A stretch of DNA of 64,000 nucleotides from Semisulcospira habei (GCA_036245525.1 BTPG01000008.1:27309568-27373567); one strand, 5' to 3'; positions 32,730 through 44,050 are shown, numbered from the stretch's first letter. Numbers and translations: made by a program. Notes: generated by a model not told the origin, from the letters alone.

Positions 32730-33900
32730 TTAACCCATTCAACCCTGATAACCACTTCGGGACGTAGGTCGACCATGGTAGTTCAAGGGTAGTGCCAGAT
32801 TAGATTGGCGCCTGCAGGCGCCAAGCTAATACAATACAATACAATACAATACAATAAGTGGATGTGTCTGGTCATCAAGAATGTCAGCCAGTTTGTTCGT
32901 AATCCGTCTGTTGTACAGTGCGTTTAAAGTATCCTGTGCCCTACCAATCACCCCGCCCCCTTTCTGGATTACTTTGTTAAGACGATCTTAATCTCTTTTA
33001 CATAAATTTCTACCCCAGCAAGGTCAGTCCAAAAGTTAGAACGCTAACAATACTGGAGCAGTAAAACATCTGTAAAAGCTGAGTGTTTACAATAAATGAT
33101 CTGCGCTTTCGCAAACAGTAAAGACGGGTATGCGTTTTTTCACAATAGCATCTGTGTTTTGTTTCCAGTTGAGCGCGTTGTCAAAAAAAAAACACACACC
33201 TAAATACTTGTAGGACTCTACACGTTCAACTTCTGTTCCCTTGATGACAACAGGATCAGGATGATGTTTGTTTTATCTTAATCGCTTTTGTTTTGCCAAC
33301 ATGTAGGCCTAATTAAAGATAGTTTCTATCGCACCTCTCTACAAAGTCGTCGATCTCCTGTTGATAGTGTCTGTCGTCCTCATCTGTAATCTGACCTGTC
33401 AGTGCCGTGTCGTCGCCATATTTGTCTATGACACAGTCGTCAGCAACTCGAGAAACACCCAACCCGCACTAACACAAACCTAACACAAACACCAGAGTAA
33501 CAATGACGACGACATTTATTACATATAACCCTAACAACCACCAACTATTCTACAGTCCGCTGTGTACAAAGAAAACAAAAAAAGCGACAGGACAGTCCCG
33601 TGTGGTGCACCGGTGTTGGTAAAAAATACATCTGAGATTAGATCTGAACTAATTCTGACATACTGTGGGCGGTTAGTGAGATAGTCCAAAACTCAAAGAA
33701 TGGTAGAGGCATTTATGTTCATGTGAACTAGTTTGGAAGCGAGTATGTGTGGCTGAATGGTGTTAAAAGCAGACGAAAAATCATAGAACATCAGTCGAAT
33801 GGAGGCTTCTGTTTTTTCTAAATGAGAGTAGATGTTGTAATCTGGCACTACCCTTGAACTACCATGGTCGATCTATGTCCTGAAGTGGTGGATGTATCAT
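32730..33900. repeat. Family A element split by a LINE
   Basis: TTAACCCATTCAACCCTG starts 5 bases into intron 11. The left arm and tip GGCGCCTGCAGGCGCC run to GCTAAT at 32830. The remaining right arm TCTGGCACTACCCTTGAACT resumes at about 33841. Confidence 0.93.
32831..33840 (-). pseudogene. Rex/CR1-like LINE 3' fragment nested in the A element
   Basis: The minus strand encodes GAPHGTVLSLFLFSLYTADC (near 33610-33550) and CVIDKYGDDTALTG with QITDEDDRHYQQEIDDFV (near 33440-33345). This is a reverse-transcriptase motif order with the catalytic GDD retained. It ends in a (TTGTA)n tail at 32831-32855. About 100 bases with an unrelated AATAAATGTCGTCG end interrupt the RT at about 33443-33545. Confidence 0.88.
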
Positions 33901-34112
33901 CTTAGGACAATCGCCAGATTTATGGACATCAACCATAGGGCTTAATTCGACCAAGTGTATTGGTGTGCGTAGACTTTCTGGACTGTGATAGACACGTTCA
34001 GACGTCTGTGATACAACCTCAGCATTGTGGTGTGATTCGTGATGTTTGTTTTTTCAAGCCTATTTAGTGTTGATGACTGATGACTTATGACTTGTACACG
34101 TGTGTGTTTCAG

Positions 34113-34227
34113 AGCCCCGCTCGTGCACCATCCAGCAGGAGGAGTTGGAAGAAGGGCTAAACGTGCTGCTCTTCAGGGACTGTCTTTTCTACGAGGGAGT
34201 TGTGCAGGCCATTCAACCACCTGATAT
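34113..34227 (+). CDS. BAHCC1: BAHCC1-like exon 12, start of Tudor-like region
   Basis: TGTGTTTCAG acceptor, GTAAGT donor; phase 1 in, phase 2 out. Encodes QPRSCTIQQEELEEGLNVLL then FRDCLFYEGVVQAIQPPD. The pattern of aromatic and hydrophobic residues matches the first strands of the Tudor-like segment of BAHCC1/TNRC18. Confidence 0.92.
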
Positions 34228-34255
34228 GTAAGTGACCACAACAAAAACAAAATCA

Positions 34256-34319
34256 ATCGATCAATCAATCAATCAATCAATCAATCGGTCAATCGGTCGG
34301 TCAGTCAGTCAGTCAGTCA

Positions 34320-34358
<39 letters not shown>

Positions 34359-34384
34359 AGTCAGTCAGTCAGTCAGTCAGTCAG
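34256..34384. repeat. (CAAT)n(CGGT)n(CAGT)n(CTGT)n tetranucleotide array
   Basis: Successive blocks of related 4-base units shift by one base at each border. It begins 29 bases after the exon 12 donor. Confidence 0.97.
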
Positions 34385-34656
34385 AAAATCACCTACAAGC
34401 AAAAGGTACGGACAAACAAACATGAGAACAAACGAAACAACTAACAGAATAGCAAACGAACAAGCGAGCAGACAAGCGAACAAATACTTGAAAATAACAA
34501 ACAAACAAACAAAAATTCAGAGTAACAGACATACAAACAAGCGCTAACAACGTGTTGCTGTATTGCCTGATTTGAAAAGGATGAACATTTTGTAGAATGT
34601 TTTGTCATTGCCTGCTTGTAAGCACATTTCATGATAAATTCCATTATCTGTTGCAG

Positions 34657-34732
34657 CTATGGCGTGGTGGTGACTGGCCAGCGTGGCAGCCGACCTCACA
34701 TTTACTCCAGGGAAGAAATTCTTAAAGATGCT
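34657..34732 (+). CDS. BAHCC1: BAHCC1-like exon 13, Tudor-like region
   Basis: CTGTTGCAG acceptor, GTAAGT donor; phase 2 in, phase 0 out. Continues exon 12 as IYGVVVTGQRGSRPHIYSRE then EILKDA. It is highly recognisable and continuous with the neighbouring exons. Confidence 0.92.
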
Positions 34733-34889
34733 GTAAGTGCATTTCGTTGTTTTTTCCTCCTGTCGTCTTCGTCGTCATTATCGCCATCGTCGTCATTATC
34801 GCCATCGTCATAATGATGGTCACTTAACTCAGAACCACCGTAAGGGTTCAGTATGTTCTGTATCTTTTAGTGAATCAGGGCTAAATAGG

Positions 34890-35092
34890 TTTAACTCATT
34901 GTGCCCGAGGTACGAAATACCCACATTTTGGAGTTATCCTCCGAGGACTGCATTACAATTCAGGAGACAGATCGACCGTGATGGTTCAAGGGTAGTGCCA
35001 ATAGGCGCCAAGCTATTCTGCCACCATCGGCTTGAACTATCATGGTCGAGCCATATCTTGCTGTGGCGTGTCGCGGGCAACATGAGTTAATA
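34890..35092. repeat. Family A element subtype III, tip-deleted
   Basis: TTAACTCATTGTGCCCGAGG to ATGAGTTAA. The left arm lost AGAATAGCTTGGCGCC-type sequence, so the hairpin is asymmetric. Confidence 0.85.
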
Positions 35093-35277
35093 AGAAAGCA
35101 GAGGTGGGAACATGGCCATGATGATTGGAACTTGCCCTCTCTTACCTCGCACTATGCCGAGAACACCGTTCACAAACTTCAGTGTACTCCTTTTCTGAGC
35201 CATGATTACCACCATCTGCTTGACACACATTGCCGTGATGTATGAAGGGGGTAAACAATAAGGGTGGTTGCAAGCAT

Positions 35278-35509
35278 AACCATTATCATTCGGAATACAC
35301 TACTGTGTGAAATAAGTTTGATTAAAATAGTTCAAGGGTAGTGCCAGAATAGCTCTCGCTTTGAATGTTTGTTGAGCAATGACACCATTCTGGCACCACC
35401 CTTGAACTAAAGCCATTGGTCTATATCCTTGTCTGTAAGTACTATAATGTAGCTTGCATATGGCAGTGTACAAATTTGAAGCTTTTAGCCTCAGTATGAT
35501 ATGGGTTAA
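35278..35509. repeat. Family A element subtype I with a foreign hairpin loop
   Basis: The flanks match other subtype I copies. The hairpin tip is replaced at 35356-35388 by a sequence found inverted at 35797-35829. Confidence 0.93.
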
Positions 35510-35547
35510 GCCGCGTATCCGGAGGCCGTTTGTCTCGAATGAGTTAA
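35506..35547. repeat. Family D half-element
   Basis: Right arm only (GCCGCGTATCCGGAGGCCG...GAATGAGTTAA), starting at the TTAA of the A element. Confidence 0.8.
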
Positions 35548-35848
35548 ACCACTCATCATCATTACTGTCCTCACTGATTGAAGAGATTTAAAAATGAACG
35601 TAGTCTTGCAGTGTTATTAGATGACAAACTGACTTTGTTTTTCTGATCAGTTTTTTTTCTTTCTTTTTAATGACAATTTGATGACAAGAATGTTATCCAT
35701 TAAACAAAAGCGATCTGGTTTTTGTCCACAAGTATTCAGTCAAGCGTAGAATATGTTCCGAGTGCCGAATTAACAAACAGTTTTGGATGTGTCCCTATGG
35801 TGTCATTGCTTAGCAAACATTCAAAGCGATAGAAAAATCGTGATTTTT

Positions 35849-35913
35849 GTGCTGGGTCTGTGATTTTGGACCTTACGTCTCACGACCGTAAGGTCCAAAA
35901 TCGCAGACAAGCG
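35849..35913. repeat. Family C hairpin
   Basis: GGGTCTGTGATTTTGGACCT and complement. Confidence 0.88.
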
Positions 35914-36073
35914 GAAATCCTTGGGTCAACTTTTGTTGATTGAACGCCCTGTCACTTCCTCGGCCAGAACGGACCGAAGATCAACGTTTGCAATTTGGTC
36001 AGGAAAAGACGTAAACACTATAAGTCGCCGCAGCCAGCAAGCGCAGCGGCTTATGCGGCGATGTGTCTCCGTG

Positions 36074-36152
36074 AGCAAAGGTCCTCGGGCCGACGTCGGC
36101 CGCAGCTGGCACTGCGGCCGACGTCTGCCTGATAACCCTTTGCTTACTGGGT
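36074..36152. repeat. Family E hairpin, short
   Basis: GAGCAAAGGTCCTCGGGCCG with complement ending CCCTTTGCTTACTGGG; the inner GTGGGCCCGCG part is deleted symmetrically. Confidence 0.85.
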
Positions 36153-36524
36153 TGCTTCTTGCAGTCCAGACGTGCGACGTTCTAGATAATACAATGGCAG
36201 TCCTTCCTGTAACGTTTACAGCTGTTTTTCGTTTTATTGGGGAGGGGTATAGGGGTGAGATGATTTGCGGAACTTGCAAAGCGTTTGCGTTCGTAGTGAA
36301 AGGAATGGACGTTTTATGGTCTTTATGAGCATCTGTGTATCTTGCGGAGCGTTTAGGCTTCAACCGGCAGTTACGAGTTAAAAGTTTTTCTGCTACTTTT
36401 ATGGTTGTTTCACTTCCACCAACAATGCCAGGCTGTTGCCGCAACGTCAGAAAAATTGCACAGGAGGAGGTTTTTTAAGCTTTTAGAAAACATGCCCCTT
36501 CCCTCCCTCTTCATACGCCTTTAC

Positions 36525-36570
36525 CTCCCCCCCCCCTCCCCCGCCCTCCCCTCCCCCCACCCCCCTCTGT
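36525..36570. repeat. C-rich tract
   Basis: Runs of C with T and G. No function seen. Confidence 0.85.
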
Positions 36571-37050
36571 TTTACCTTACTAGACCATGCCGTGTCTCAG
36601 CACATTAACTAGTTTTACATCTCTGCGCAGTGGGGGAAAGCAAAAGCAAGAAGTTGGGGATGGAATCTCCACCGCAGTACCACTTCCCTTTTCTGTTTGA
36701 TCATAGCTAACCAACGATCTGTGACGGGCAAATTAAGTGCGAAGGGAAAAAAGAGGGTACATCCTCAGGCTTTTAGCGCGTGCCACAAGTATGCGAGCGG
36801 AATAGAGCGTCATCGGCCGATTCTCATTCGAGGAGGTGCAGACAAATCTGTGGGTTTTGCTGATGTGATGAACGTCTGTAGTCTACACGTGGAAGAGGTG
36901 GAAGGCTTCAGATTTGAATGGAGTCATTAAACTTTGCTTTTGTTCCCCATTGCTCGTAAAACCGCAGGGTCTTTCTGCAACACATTTAGACTGCTGCCTT
37001 TGTTATCACTAGAGCATCTAGTCATCAAACCCTGCTTGTATCTTTCATCT

Positions 37051-37116
37051 GCAAGAGGCATAGATTCTCATCGGCCCCTGCGAATGCAGGGGTTCATGAG
37101 AATCCATGCCTCTTGC
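37051..37116. repeat. Family B hairpin
   Basis: GCAAGAGGCATAGATTCTCA with near-complete complement. Confidence 0.92.
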
Positions 37117-37257
37117 ACAAACGGTCCTGTTCCATTTTCCTCTACTCCGAAGCCTCATAATCAGGAAATCATCGGTGCTTTTGTGCGTGATTTTATTTGA
37201 AAGCCAACAATGGCAAGAGGCAGGCTCGCTAGGAAATGTTACGACCAAATGGAGCGT

Positions 37258-37376
37258 CGCAAAGTCCTAGTCATCATGCAGCAACAAGACCTCCGGGCGG
37301 AGGTAGGCCCGCAGCTGGTCCGGCCGCGCACGAACCGTGCACGTCAGCCCGATGCCCCTTTGCGCAGTGTGCTTTG
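37258..37376. repeat. Family E hairpin, degenerate
   Basis: GCAAAGTCCTAG...CCGGGCGGAGGTAGGCCCGC and GCCCGATGCCCCTTTGCGCA. Pairing is largely lost. Confidence 0.65.
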
Positions 37377-37494
37377 GAGCTGGGATGATATAACGATATT
37401 ATCGGGCTGTCAGGGGTGCCATGAACACCGAGAAAATGTGTGGCCACAAAAAAGTGAAAATGTGCGGCCACAAAAATGAACGGCCCTTGAATGT

Positions 37495-37574
37495 GGGCCA
37501 CACTGGTTGACACCCTTGATACGCTGCGCTGATCAGCGCAGCGGTTCGAGGGAGGCAACCAGTGTGAATGTGGA
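37495..37574. repeat. Family H hairpin
   Basis: CACACTGGTTGACACCCTTG and complement around GCTGCGCTGATCAGCGCAGC. Sisters are at 49752 and 56325. Confidence 0.88.
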
Positions 37575-37844
37575 GTTGACTCACGCGAGGCCGTTACGTC
37601 AAGGTCTAGACTCCTCCTCTCTTTAAGCTCCTCCTTCACGTCTATTTGTGAAATTATTGACACGCATACGCGTGCACGCGATCGTGCGTACCATGTTTAC
37701 GCGTGCTTAGGCCTACTCTTGGTCGCACGCAACACATGTAAATATGGTCGCGCGCGCATACACACATGCATGCACATGGGTACGCATGTAAGTGGCTGCT
37801 CTCAGTTTCATTAACAAACATCCACACACACAGCCAAACACGCG

Positions 37845-38250
<406 letters not shown>

Positions 38251-38518
38251 CCACACACACATGCACACATTCATCTATCCATTTCCATCTTGCCCTCTTC
38301 TCTCCCCAGACTTTCACTATCATCTCTATCTCTATCCTGTCATCTACTTGGACTTTCTAACCAGTGAGCCTTATATGTGGCAGTGGGTACGGAAATTTGA
38401 TGTGACCCAATAGTATTTCTTCTAAAATGTCCGTGATGAGGGACAAGGCCGACCGCTTTTGACTGATTTCCCCAATCTGTAGCATATCTGAGGATGAAAA
38501 TAGGTCCAAACACAGCTA

Positions 38519-38583
38519 GCAAGAGGCACAGATTTCATGAGCCCCTGCATTCGCAGCGGCTCATGAAAATCTGTGCCTCTTGG
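38519..38583. repeat. Family B hairpin
   Basis: GCAAGAGGCACAGATTTCAT and complement; CACAGATT is mirrored as ATCTGTG. Confidence 0.92.
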
Positions 38584-38825
38584 AGATGAAAGGACCTGAC
38601 TGATGGTCTGTTTACAGACTTGTATAAAAATAGAAAAATAGCACAGTTATTGGTCAAAAACTGTGGCCGTTCTCATACGGAGATTGAGCTGACAAGAAGA
38701 ATATATATATAATATGCTAGTTGTTTTTGTTTTGTTTTTCTCAAAGTGTTTCTTTCTTTGTTGTGATTTTCTTATTGTCTGGCCTGATCAACGACTTACT
38801 GACTGACCAGTTTTACTTGTTTCAG

Positions 38826-38934
38826 ATCATGGCTGTTCCCCCGGGGTCCCAGCGCTATGTGACTGAGGGTACTCGAGTGTGTGCCTACTGGAGCCAACAA
38901 TTCCGATGTCTCTACCCGGGCACAGTGGCTAAAA
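38826..38934 (+). CDS. BAHCC1: BAHCC1-like exon 14, Tudor-like region
   Basis: TTGTTTCAG acceptor, GTACGT donor; phase 0 in, phase 1 out. Encodes IMAVPPGSQRYVTEGTRVCA then YWSQQFRCLYPGTVAK. The pattern V-C-A-Y-W-S then L-Y-P-G-T-V is typical of a Tudor fold, in which aromatic side chains form a methyl-lysine cage; binding activity here is inferred. Confidence 0.94.
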
Positions 38935-39134
38935 GTACGTCACAAATATAGTCTTTTTGTTCTTCTTTTTGGAAACACGAAATTTGGGAAGAGTATGCAA
39001 TACAACGGGTGTTTTATTGTTTAAAGAAGGAAAACTGACTTGATTGTTCAGATGATTTTTGTTCGTTTATTTGTGATCTGGGTATGAATGATTAGAAGCG
39101 TAAGATCCAAAATCACAGCATAGCACACATATAA

Positions 39135-39299
<165 letters not shown>

Positions 39300-39300
39300 T

Positions 39301-39511
39301 AACTCATTCTGCCCGCGACACACCACAGCAAGATATGGCTCGACCATGATAGTTCAAGGGTTGTGGCAGAATAGCTTGGCGCCTATAGGCGCCAAGCTAT
39401 TCTGCCACCACCCTTGAACTCTCATGGTCGATCTGTCTCCTGAATTGTAATGCAGTCCTCTGAAGATAGCTCCAAAATGTGGGTATTTCGTACCTCGGTG
39501 ACAATGAGTTA
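39301..39511. repeat. Family A element subtype III, reverse (full)
   Basis: TTAACTCATTCTGCCCGCGA to GGTGACAATGAGTTAA, with a near-perfect hairpin about 39342-39427. Confidence 0.92.
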
Positions 39512-39774
39512 AGAGAAACCCATGCCATGATCATGTCTGTGCTGCCTGCTTGGCGCTGAAGATGTATTTCTAAAAGTAGTTGACAGCACAATGCTTTGAA
39601 GTCCGAATTCATACCAGCATCCAAATGAATAGCTAGTTCTGTCAAACTAAAACAAATGTGAGAAAAATTCAAGCAAATGATAAAATTATCATAAAGTAAT
39701 GGGGAAAAAGTCACGTGCCTTACCAAACCTTTACTGCCAGTGATCACATATTTATTTTGTTTCTAAAGTCATTG

Positions 39775-40060
39775 TTAACTCATTGCTGAAAAGCTCCAGC
39801 CGCCGAAGGAAAATGGATGCAAACTTTTGTCAACAAGAGACATAGATCCTCATGAGCCGCCGCAACTGCGGGGGCTCATGAGGATCTTTGCCTCTTGCAG
39901 TTGAGTGGAGGTTGCATGTTTGCATGGAAAAAGGATGCAAACGTATGCCAACAAGAGGCATAAATCCTCATGAGACCCCCCGCAATTGCGGGGCACATGA
40001 GGATCTATGCCTCTTGCAGTTGTGTGGTGGTCGCACTTTGCTCGACAGCGGAGGGGTTAA
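39775..40060. repeat. Family B element with a tandemly duplicated hairpin
   Basis: TTAACTCATTGCTG at the left and CGGAGGGGTTAA at the right. Two hairpins (39833-39898 and 39951-40017) sit in about 120-bp direct repeats sharing AAGGATGCAAAC-like leads. The right end is 25 bases before exon 16. Confidence 0.92.
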
Positions 40061-40085
40061 CTGGGTGTTGTTGTTGTGGTTTCAG

Positions 40086-40787
40086 CCGAGGAAGAGCTTA
40101 ACCCTCTCCTCTTCCCCACCAAACGCAGACGTAACACCACCACGTCTGAGGACGGCCCATACCATACTTCCGCCGCCTCCGACACCTCGGCTCGCCGAGA
40201 TTGCAGGACCCACAACGTGGACGACAACAATTCAGACGACGGCGAAGTGTTTGAAAAGTCTGAAAAGGGTGGACCGAAAAGTGCGAAGAAATCTCAGTCA
40301 AGCTCTCATCACGATGACTCCAAGAAAGCGGAGAAAAAGAAAGTGAAGCTGGAAGCCCCTAGTAAGGATAACAAAGACAGCAAGGATAGTAAAGATAGCA
40401 AGGACAGTAAGGGGGATAGCAAGGACATTAAAGCAGATAGCAAGGACAGCAAAGACAATAAAGACAAACGCCCCACACCGCTCATCCGACCGGCGTCTTT
40501 CAACCCCAAGAAACCACAATCCAAGAAAAAAGATGACGACGAATCTTCCTCCTCGTCGTCATCGTCATCATCATCTTCTTCTTCAGACGATGACAGCAGT
40601 GACAGTAGTGACAGTGACAGCGATGACGTTTCTGAGGACAGCAGCGATGACTCATCATCGTCGTCGTCATCGTCATCAAGTGAAGAGGAAAAGAAGAAGA
40701 AAAAGCCTGGCAGGGGCCGACCAAGGAAAAGTGATTCAGAAATGAACAAGTCGAAACGGGGGCGAAAGAGGAAAGGTGACAAGCCAG
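40086..40787 (+). CDS. BAHCC1: BAHCC1-like exon 16: KDSK repeats, acidic Ser tracts, AT-hook
   Basis: TGGTTTCAG acceptor; the donor is the weaker G|GTGTGT, chosen because phase 1 joins exon 17 correctly. It starts TEEELNPLLFPTKRRR and runs into tandem Lys-Asp-Ser-Lys repeats (about 40372-40470). Two runs of serine separated by Asp/Ser and a Glu/Lys stretch follow, then the AT-hook KKPGRGRPRKSD and a basic end (KRGRKRKGDKP). The region is probably disordered. Without splicing, the frame would stop at 40802-40804. Confidence 0.92.
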
Positions 40788-40979
40788 GTGTGTTGAACTC
40801 TTAGATTTCGGTGTTTAAGATCGGAGAGCAATGAAGCAACCACAGCCAAGCCAAGCTTAGCAGGCACTTCCTTGAGCTTTCACTTTTGATCAAATTTTCA
40901 TTGTTTGCTGCAGAGCTTAGTTCCAAGTCTGGTTTACATTATGAAGTTATATTATGTTGTGATTAAAATAATGAATGAA

Positions 40980-41160
40980 TGAATAAAACAATAAATAACA
41001 GTAATTATGAATGAATGAATGAATGAATGAATGGATGAATGAATGAATAATTATAAATAAATAAATAAATAAAGTGGTTCTAAAAATATACAAAGTAAAT
41101 AAATAAATAACAATGAAAGGAAACGTATGCTTAAATAAATAAATAAATAAATAGCATGGC
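40980..41160. repeat. (GAAT)n and (AAAT)n tetranucleotide tracts
   Basis: Repeated GAATGAATGAAT and AATAAATAAAT in intron 16. Confidence 0.95.
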
Positions 41161-41199
41161 AGTAAGATTTCATTGTAAAACGTATTTTCAAATTTTCAG

Positions 41200-41321
41200 C
41201 ATACTCGAACCCACGACCACTATGGCGGTGGGCTGGGCGCAGCACCAAGAGACCAGGGATGCGCGGCAAGGCAAAGAAAGAGTTCTACCGCTCCATCGTC
41301 AGGGGCTCGGACCACATCATG
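41200..41321 (+). CDS. BAHCC1: BAHCC1-like exon 17, lead-in to BAH domain
   Basis: AATTTTCAG acceptor, GTACGT donor; phase 1 in, phase 0 out. Encodes AYSNPRPLWRWAGRSTKRPG then MRGKAKKEFYRSIVRGSDHI M. LW-W-G and KGKA-K-FY-IVRG-like spacing is the conserved lead into the BAH domain of this family. A family A element starts about 38 bases after the donor. Confidence 0.94.
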
Positions 41322-41358
41322 GTACGTGCAAATAATTACTCTGCCTTGATTGGTTTCG

Positions 41359-41512
41359 TTAACCCATTAAGGCCTAATACTGTATGTATATAAGAGGAAG
41401 TAGAATGATCCTGCTAGATCAATCGTGGTGCCAAAATAGCTTAGCGCCTATAGGCATCAAGCTATTTTGGCACCACAATTGAACTAGCATCGTCGTTTTA
41501 TCTCCTAAACTC
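41359..41512. repeat. Family A element, diverged
   Basis: TTAACCCATTAAGGCC at the left; the hairpin is GTGGTGCCAAAATAGCTTAG with complement, where CCAAAATAGC is mirrored as GCTATTTTGG. Confidence 0.85.
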
Positions 41513-41561
41513 GCATGTCGACGGTGTTTGCGTGCAGCCTCGTAGTAATTACCATACAGAC

Positions 41562-41630
41562 GCGGGGGGGGGGGGGGGGGGGGGGAGGTGGGGGGGGGGG
41601 GTGAGGGGGGCGGGGAGGGGAGGGGGGTGT
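41562..41630. repeat. G-run tract
   Basis: Long G homopolymers with rare A, T and C; assembly quality here may be limited. Confidence 0.92.
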
Positions 41631-41808
41631 TACATTTTGGTCAGAATATGTTCACAAGACGTAATGAGCGTTTCCTGTTCAGCTACAGGTTCCAGATGTC
41701 GCCAGAAAAAAATCAAAGGAGGCATCCGCATTAAAACGCGATTTCGCGTCAAAATGTCACTTGCGGGCTAGCTCGTGAACACAATCGATGTATTCTTCAG
41801 AGGAAAAG

Positions 41809-41964
41809 GGGGAGCTGGGTGGCTCGGTGGTAAAGTGTTCGACTCTCGTCCGAAAGGTCCCGGGTTCGAATCCAGCTAGGGTCAAAATTGTTCAGACCCT
41901 ATTTCGGTGCCCCGTTTTTGAAATCACTCTCGTGGTGGACAAAAAAACGTTTAGCCTTAACCCA
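41809..41964 (+). mobile_element. tRNA-derived SINE, copy 2
   Basis: Same body as copy 1 (A box TGGCTCGGTGG, B box GGTTCGAATCC, CCCTATTTCGGTGCCCCG). Flanked by the 13-bp direct repeat TTCAGAGGAAAAG at 41796-41808 and 41965-41977. Confidence 0.93.
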
Positions 41965-42467
41965 TTCAGAGGAAAAGTCCCAGATTTAGAACTTGCGACC
42001 GTGGTGCAAAAAACATCAGTCGACCGATGTAAATGTGGCCGACCTATTCCCACAAGCACCACATTGGCCCCTTGCGACAGCGCTTGCATGAGCTCGTGTA
42101 AGTCTGTGTCTCGTGTAGGGGAAGCGAAATGGCTGGGGACTTGTGAATCAAAGAACTGGCATCGAAAACAGTGAATGCACATTTTACTCCGCCGGGATTA
42201 AAAACGGGTCCGTAGAATTATTAAGCCGAATTGTACGCAGACTGCTTTTTTGGCGAACACATTTTTATTACTATTGTGCTGGAAGTGTTCATGAAACCTT
42301 TGAAGATCCGTAAAACTAGTTGTTGATTAGGTTGCTGTTTGGGTTATTTTTGGCCTGATGATTTGCGCATACTCATGCATATTCATGGTTGCAATTCTGT
42401 GGTAATCCCGTGAGATTAACGATACTGCTATCAGTTTAGGGGTTGATGTTCATTTTTTACAGTATTT

Positions 42468-42673
42468 AACCCATTACATCCTGCGGCTGAATTTTTAATT
42501 TGCATATTGTCATATGAAGGCCACATTACAGATTAGGAGATATCAACCGTTTTAGTTCAAGGGTGGTGCCAGAATAGCTTGGCGCCTCAGGCGAAAAGCT
42601 ATTCTGGCACCACCCTTGAACTATCACAGTCAAATTTATTTCTTGCAACAGTATATCATGATGAGAAGGGTTA
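42468..42673. repeat. Family A element subtype IV (full)
   Basis: TTAACCCATTACATCCTG to ATGAGAAGGGTTAA, with the hairpin about 42551-42622. A sister copy is at 46497. Confidence 0.92.
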
Positions 42674-43014
42674 ATCCAAAGTGTTAACACACCGCCCTTT
42701 TGCAGACTTGAACAGATGATGCAGTGATGCGAATTGTAAGAAAGAATTTGAATACAGCTAATCACAAACACCTTTGACAAAGCCTTTTTGTTTGGGAGTC
42801 CTAGATAACTTAACTGCTAGCGTTTTCGACTTGCAGCCTAGAGGGTTATGAAGCTGCACGGGGTTCTAGTTCTTGAAGATATTTAGTCAGCCCGGGCCAC
42901 GCAAGGTTGAAGAGACTAGAAGCGAGCTGTCACAGGTTCTTTTGTCTGTCCACATCACTCAAGACTGTCATCAAACTCATTTAGCCCGGAGGTGAACCTT
43001 TCCAAATTTGGGAG

Positions 43015-43335
43015 CTGTCGTCTGTTGTCTGCGTTGCAGTTCTGGAGATGCATCGATCATAATAGTTCATGAGCGGTGCCAGGATAGCTTGGCGCCCACA
43101 GGCGCCAATTAATCCTGGCACCACCCTTGTACTGACTTCCTCGATTTATATTCTGTTGTAGTGTGTCAGGTGAAAATGTCCAAATCTGGGAATCGTCGTC
43201 TGTTGTCACAGTTCTGGAGACATCTACCATGATAGTTCAAGAGTGGTGCCAGGATAGCTTGGCGTCTACAGGCGCCAAGATATCCTGGCACCATCCTTAA
43301 ACTGTCATGCTCAATCTATATTTTGTTGTAGTGTG
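43015..43335. repeat. Two family A hairpins in direct tandem
   Basis: Hairpins at about 43060-43135 and 43225-43305, both with the CAGGATAGC variant, share the flanks GTTCTGGAGA and TTATATTCTGTTGTAGTGTG. Confidence 0.88.
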
Positions 43336-44050
43336 TTAGGACTCGATAGGCTAAAGCTACCTTTTTCCATCTGCAAGATGCAGAACATCATTTAAATCTA
43401 TCAAAACCCCTCCCCTATCCCCTACCCCCTGCCCTCCGCAGTCTTTTTCAGAGGGTTAGATCCTCGTGAGCCTTTGTATCTGTGACATTGCTCGAGAATC
43501 TATGGCTCCTGTTGGTAGGCCTGATAGTCTTTTAATAATTGATGAGCCTCATTAGCACGGCCGTGCCCGATGGCTCTATTAGGACCTTCGGTCCATGAAA
43601 GAACGCGTTCCCCTTTATTCTATGGAGAGAAATGCCACATACAGACCACAAGGATATAGCTGCACGACTAGATGATTTTTTTTTTTAATCTCGGTGAGAT
43701 AACTTTTGTTTAAAATGTCGGTTGCTGATTACTTGAATCATTTGATTTGTGTGTGTGTGTGTGTGTCATCCATGCTCCACTGAACCATTAATTGTGTAGT
43801 GAATTTACTATGAGAAAGTAAACAGACTGCACTATTAAAGATCCATTCGGTTCTGTGGGCTAGTGAGATTGTGTTGCTTTGATAATAACTCTTGCCTTTG
43901 AAAATAATATAAATATGTAAGGAGTTGACTATCCTCTGAACATGTTATGTAGGCATTGTGCTCAGTACATAGTCCCAGTGCCTTTGGCCAGCCATGGTCA
44001 GCAATGTAACCGGCTTAATCCCCGCCTCCGTCTGAACAGCAGATATATCA

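Noticed and set aside
35926..36444. 172-codon minus-strand open frame
   Set aside because: It spans a family E hairpin, has no domain and no splice or conservation signal.
40309..40782. 157-codon antisense open frame over exon 16
   Set aside because: Shadow of the Ser/Asp and Lys-rich sense reading; no independent evidence.
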